A stretch of 64,000 nucleotides of DNA from Quillaja saponaria (taxonomy: Eukaryota > Streptophyta > Magnoliopsida > Fabales > Quillajaceae), in the NCBI GenBank assembly GCA_029379385.1, contig CM055611.1, forward strand, positions 8,990,001 to 9,054,000, given 5' to 3'. Under the pieces are notes generated by a model. The model was given only the letters and a program-made list of their open reading frames with translations, made no database searches and was not told the DNA's origin. The position numbers and the translations under genes were made by a program. Numbering within the stretch: position 1 is the first letter of the stretch; each line of letters opens with the position of its first letter. Shown here piece by piece: positions 59,651 through 64,000 of this stretch.

Positions 59651-60719
59651 TGTAATGTCAGACTAGGGTAAAAGTTTGATGAAATTGAATTTTTAACTCA
59701 ATTAACCTAAGCCTAATTTCATTGTATGAGTTCACCCTTCTTTTCCTCCTTTTCTTTTCCAAGGTGTTAGTTTTCACATAGTCAGACTTTAACTATTTTA
59801 TCTTATGGCTTTATCTCCCGATATATTTCTTTTCATGTGGCATAAATGTTCTCCACTTCTTTCTTCCTTTCCTTCTTTTAATTTTCTACCCAACTTTTAG
59901 TCTGTAGGAATTATCAAGGAATTTTCCCATATTTCTCCAACTTAATTTTTTTCAAGTAGGGATGATCAAATAATATTTTTTTTCCCTTTTTATTCTTGTA
60001 AAGCACTTCTTCTCATAGACTTGCTTCAAGCTTATTCTCTTTTTAAACTTGATGAAATTGTATATTGAATGTGATTAACATAATAAGGTGCAAGTGGGTT
60101 TTACAAACAAGGGATTGGTTAGCATATGCATATGCTAAAAAAAAAAAGGCATTTAGCTAAAAAATGAGTAGCTAAAGAAATTTAAAATCATTAGTGGATA
60201 TACAAAAGGCTCTATCGATCCAAAAATGACCTTAATCATATTCTCAACTAAGTTTTACCTACGATTTCACCTTAAGAGGAATTCTTACTTATTAAAGAGA
60301 TCAAAAGGAGTCTAAGGTTTATAAAGAAAAGATCATTAAAAACATCAACCCTTGGCAACTATAGCCATGTGTAGTTATATGAATATATGACGTATATGCC
60401 TTAATTATAACAAATCAAAAAAATATTTGCATGCTATTGAAAATCAAAATCAATGCATAAATAATACTACCATAGGAATAAGGGAATATTAGAGCATCAT
60501 CAACAACTTAACTTGTAATATTATTAGCACAATATAAGAAAAGCAATAGAGTACAACCTAATTATACTATCTAAACAATTACACATAAACAAGGGTTAAC
60601 CAAACATACAAAAATAGAGAATTACAAAACTGTAAGTTACCCTTCCCCTCCCAAAACCTATACTAAACATTCTCCTAATTGGAAAGCAATAAAATAAAAA
60701 AATAAAAGACAAAAGATAA
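59651..60719. other. Spacer between env-like ORF and LTR; no gene seen
   Basis: Contains AT-rich and pyrimidine-rich stretches and an A run at 60139-60148. No counterpart is present in copy 1, so it is either an insertion here or deleted there. No coding signal beyond the tail of the env-like ORF at its upper edge. Confidence 0.45.
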
Positions 60720-62010
60720 AGAAAACTCCTCTCAGTCATCGAAATCAAAACTGATGTCCTCCTCGACATGTGGGAATGGGGCTAGAGGGTCAGGACAAGG
60801 AGGGAAAGTAGCAGGATCCTATCCTCCTTGCTGTAGCATGATCCTTAGCAAATTTTTGTTCTGATGATTAACAGCATGGTGATGCTACCAATGTTCTGCA
60901 CAAGTGTATTTCCAAATTAAAGATGTGCCGAGCTAATGTCAATTTTTATATACCAATGGGCTGAGCTAGAGTTGTTAGATCACCTTCTCCAGCTTCAAAA
61001 TTACGGCCCAAAAATTTATTCATCAGCTTATTATCTATTAGCTCTTTCTGCATCCCCAATAGGTCAATGTCTTCCTAATTACACTTACCTCGTAAGCATA
61101 GTTCAGTGATGAGGAAGAGGAACTATATCTCCAAGTGTCCTGTGTTTGTAGCTTGCAACATTGCACTATGAATTATATGACCAACATCAATGGATATACC
61201 TTGCACTATGTCATAAACCAAAATTGCACTCTTCTAAGTCACGTCGCTGGCATGTCTAATAGGGAAGATGTTCGCAAGCACAAAATAATGCCACACCCTA
61301 GCAGTAGCCATTAATTGGCTGGCCTTGAAATCCATTAGGTTTTCCATTAGTAAGCTTCCAAGTAAATCCTAGAAAGCATAAGGTATTAATTACTTCATTG
61401 TAGTCTATTATTCCACTTGCATATGTTACGTACTCATCAATCTTCAAAATGTCAGGAATTCCATAATAAGTGTTAATTGTTGTGCTTGTGAAAGGCACCA
61501 TCTTCCTTTGAACATGACTTTATTGTCATGGTGTTCCATAAGATTGGCATAGAATTCTCTAGCCAATGCAATGATTCTAACTAATAACAGTGCACACAGT
61601 CTAGCCTAATTTTTTGCATCAATCATGTTGGCTATGTTCCTGAAGTAATATATGCTAAGGTGCAGACCTTGTTATGCCACAATCTTCTTGTTGCAAGCCC
61701 ATCATAGAATCTCTTCTCTGCAAACTGCTGATATAAATTGGCTATTATCAAAGCTCGGTCCCAGAAGATTGAGCAAGCTTGGTAGACTTGGTTTTGGGTC
61801 CACATTGTCTATAAAAACAAGAACAATATAATCCCAACCTAAAATACCTAGTATAACTCACCACAACCCATTAATCAAATTACATCATCCATGCAATACC
61901 TCATTATACATCACTCCCTCACACCGCAAACCTATTTCCACTATCATTAGCTTATCAGAACATGCAAAAATTATAGGATAGGGTCATAATAGATAATATA
62001 GATGCATATT
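60720..62010 (-). pseudogene. Putative plant transposon/env-like ORF, fuller copy
   Basis: Minus-strand frames with stops read CNKKIVA, GLHLSIYYFRNIANMI, ALAREFYANLMEHHDNKVM, a 67-codon open stretch at 61501-61298 (IPDILKIDEYVTYASGIIDY), VWHYFVLANIFPIRHASDVT, SAILVYDIVQGISIDVGHII, LITELCLRGKC. This order (REFYAN; W-H-----P--H-SDVT; A-L-Y---G-SIDVG--I; LIT-LC) matches the putative plant transposon protein domain. It lies between integrase and LTR on the minus strand, the place of the env-like gene in Athila/Calypso elements. Too many stops for function. Confidence 0.7.
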
Positions 62011-62990
62011 TCCCAATTGCATCTTAAAAACCCAAAGACTCATATTAAGATGTGAAAATATAACACCTACATAACTAGAAACCCAAACTCAAACTAACCA
62101 TAATCCCTAAAATATAATTTTTAACCCACTATCTAACAGAGCCAGAGTAGCACATAATCATAAGAAAAGCCATCTTTTCTATCAATGAGATTGAAAGAGT
62201 TAAAATGAAAAAAAGAAACTTACTTTGAAGGTTAAAGCAAAGTGTAGTGGGTATTTTAAACCGTAGTGAATGAGAGGAGAATTGTGTAAGAGTGAATGAA
62301 GTGGCAAGAAAGGGTTTCGGGTTGAAGATTTGTAATCCTTTGATTTTTCAACTTTGGGTGTTAGGGTTCAAGGTTGAGCGATTATAGGGTCTAAATTTCG
62401 TTTTAAAAATAGAATTTGCGATATAGAGTTGTGGTATGAAGAAGTAAGTGCCACAGTGTTGAGCCCAAAATTTTAAAACTTTTGAAACAAATGAGTTGGC
62501 AACAAGGCCTAAGTAACATAGAGCTATGGCATAAAGTTCTTTGCCTAAAACCTAGTATTTTTTTTCCTAAAATAAGAACATTGCGGCTTCAATAAATTGG
62601 TGGTATTAATTTGTGTAAAACATTTTTATTTTTTGGTAAATGGCACTTTGGCACCAAGGAGTGGACGCTGCGGCATGCAGCTCTCTACATAAAATGGAAT
62701 TTTTTGTTAGATTTAGATGCCGCAGATTAGGTATTTGGGAAGTTGTTGCTTAAAGCAATCTAAGTACTTACCTGGGCATTTATTTTCCATGACGCAGCAG
62801 CTTGAACTTAGGAATACCGTTGCAATGTGATTTCTATTTGATCATGAGGCGTGACGGTGTTAGGTAATTTGGCACTGTGACATCAATGCCTTTTGTTAAG
62901 GTTTCTTAGTCTTCGTTTACCTAAGAAAAGATGATATGAAGGCTAAGTATAGAGAAAAAAATAATACATTAAAAAAACAAAGAAAAGAGA
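62011..62990 (-). other. Non-coding Athila spacer, copy 2
   Basis: Counterpart of 57421-58515. On the minus strand it begins just after the integrase end, where CTTGGGAGGAAACCC (63005-63020) stands, a phrase usual after integrase in Athila-type elements. It has scattered GTGGC/GCCAC words at 62430-62900. Confidence 0.6.
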
Positions 62991-63056
62991 TTTAGAAACT
63001 TGGGTTTCCTCCCAAGAAACACTTGGTTTCAAGTCCTCTGCTTGACTTTGGGTTGC

Positions 63057-63317
63057 TCAAGTAGCTTTGCCGAGTTTGATGGAGGAATGATCATTATCAA
63101 TCTTTTCTCCCTGGTAGCGTTTCAATTGTTGGCCATTCATTTTAAATGTTCTATAAGGATTAATGGTTATTAACTCCACAGTACCGTATGAAAATACTTT
63201 GGCAATAGTGAACTGTCTAAACCATCTTGACTTCAGTTTTCTTGGGAAAAGCTTCAACAAGGAATTATAAAATAGGACTTGTTGACATAGCTTAAAGAGG
63301 TGCTCAACAATTTGTTG
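63057..63317 (-). pseudogene. Athila-type integrase C-terminus
   Basis: The open stretch reads LFYNSLLKLFPRKLKSRWF, RQFTIAKVFSYGTVELITIN and KMNGQQLKRYQGE, the C-terminal part of Athila-clade integrase (LKLFPGKLKSRW-GPF---V--YGAVEI--------VNGQRLK-Y). A family-1 LTR is inserted at 63323, cutting the gene away from its upstream part, which lies outside the window or is lost. Confidence 0.85.
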
Positions 63318-63322
63318 ATCAT

Positions 63323-64000
63323 TGTCACACCCTTCACAGATACATGACTGGCTGAAGGAATGAATAAACAAACCTCTGTAATCCTGACTCCAAAACAAGG
63401 AAGCACCTATGACTCTTGACCAAACCAATGAATAAAAGTAAAAATTTATAAAACAAAAGTTAACTGTAAAAGTTTATTTACTGAAATAAATAACAACTTA
63501 CTAAAATTTTTGATAGAAATTCCCTGTAATATGGAATATACCCAAAATACTAACATGTAAATTCTTGGTTACATTTAACTAAATAACAATAAAGATAATA
63601 TAATCAAGGAGCTCCGCTTTGCTAATATGATAAACAGTAATAAATTGACTCTTATACAAACAACTCATAAGAACCCAACACCTTAATATGACTGTAAATT
63701 TTTATCCTTTAGCTTGAAGTATAAGTTCCTAAAAAATACCTTACCGTACTCTATCAGCAGGTTACAAGCTCATCGAATGAATATACTAAAATCCTTCTTC
63801 GAATCCACCTACCAGGAATGAGCACTCAATTCTTTAAAAAAAACAATTACCATAAAATTCTTATATCAGAATTATAAATTAAATTATTCTAAGTGCGTCT
63901 AGATGTCATTTTGGAAATAAAATTATTTTAGAAAAATCACTTCATTGGCTCATATCAACTATAAACAATTCCAAACATCAAACACAATTCACATAATTCA
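63323..64000 (+). mobile_element. Family-1 LTR, copy H (runs off the window)
   Basis: Starts TGTCACACCCTTCACAGATA with CATGACTGGCTGAAGG and follows copies A, B and G through GGAAT(A)TACCC and the GAGCTCCGC block. A jump at about 63797 skips roughly 400 bp present in other copies, so this copy has an internal deletion. Left flank ATCAT (63318-63322). The right end is beyond 64000. Confidence 0.8.

Noticed and set aside
1..64000. CRISPR arrays, operons, tRNA or rRNA genes, novel defence-like systems
   Set aside because: None seen. Repeats here are transposon-derived or simple sequence, and the spliced plant-type gene makes a prokaryotic reading untenable.

Overview
The window is plant nuclear DNA, most likely from a eudicot. 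It is AT-rich and full of TA runs. It carries one LRR receptor kinase of the plant-specific XII subfamily, an HVA22 gene remnant, and decayed plant-type Ty3/gypsy, Mutator-like (MULE) and CACTA elements. I cannot name the species. Most of the sequence is nested transposon debris, and only one locus looks close to a working gene.

Layout. 1-3195: a decayed chromovirus (RT, protease, integrase and chromodomain pieces, 3' LTR). 3196-5702: no recognisable gene. 5703-12396: a large solo LTR of family 2 with target duplication TCTTG, split by a family-1 solo LTR at 8351-11978 (duplication CCATG). 12587-13350: remnants of an HVA22-like gene (+) and of an LRR-RLK (-). 14524-19655: a short non-autonomous LTR retrotransposon (duplication GCACC) whose 3' LTR is split by a second family-1 solo LTR at 16526-19370. 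20747-24025 (-): a two-exon LRR-RLK with one apparent single-base frameshift. Its upstream flank, 24067-26640, is built of repeated blocks that carry seven copies of a GGACAAGTC motif.

27358-39126 is a nest three deep: a + strand family-1 LTR is split by a - strand family-1 LTR (28276-37552, duplication TAATC), which is split by a 5.8-kb MULE (28617-34395). 40373-41294 is a CACTA terminus, followed by a truncated family-1 LTR to about 44918 and a second RLK fragment to 45201. 45202-53606 is a decayed Ty3/gypsy element holding another family-1 LTR (45846-49908, duplication TCATC). 53601-63322 is minus-strand Athila-type DNA (gag, protease, tRNA-Asp-type primer site, two LTR copies, two copies of a plant-transposon/env-like ORF, integrase C-terminus). 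The last 680 bases are the start of one more family-1 LTR.

The main biological content is (i) a non-RD LRR-RLK-XII with two related remnants nearby, suggesting a once larger local cluster, and (ii) a transposon insertion history that can be read because target-site duplications and internal empty-site comparisons survive. I found no CRISPR array, operon, rRNA or tRNA gene, and no convincing new biological system. The least explained items are the family of 2.5-4.1 kb TG...CA elements without internal regions, the repeated RLK upstream blocks, and exon-like segments inside the MULE.
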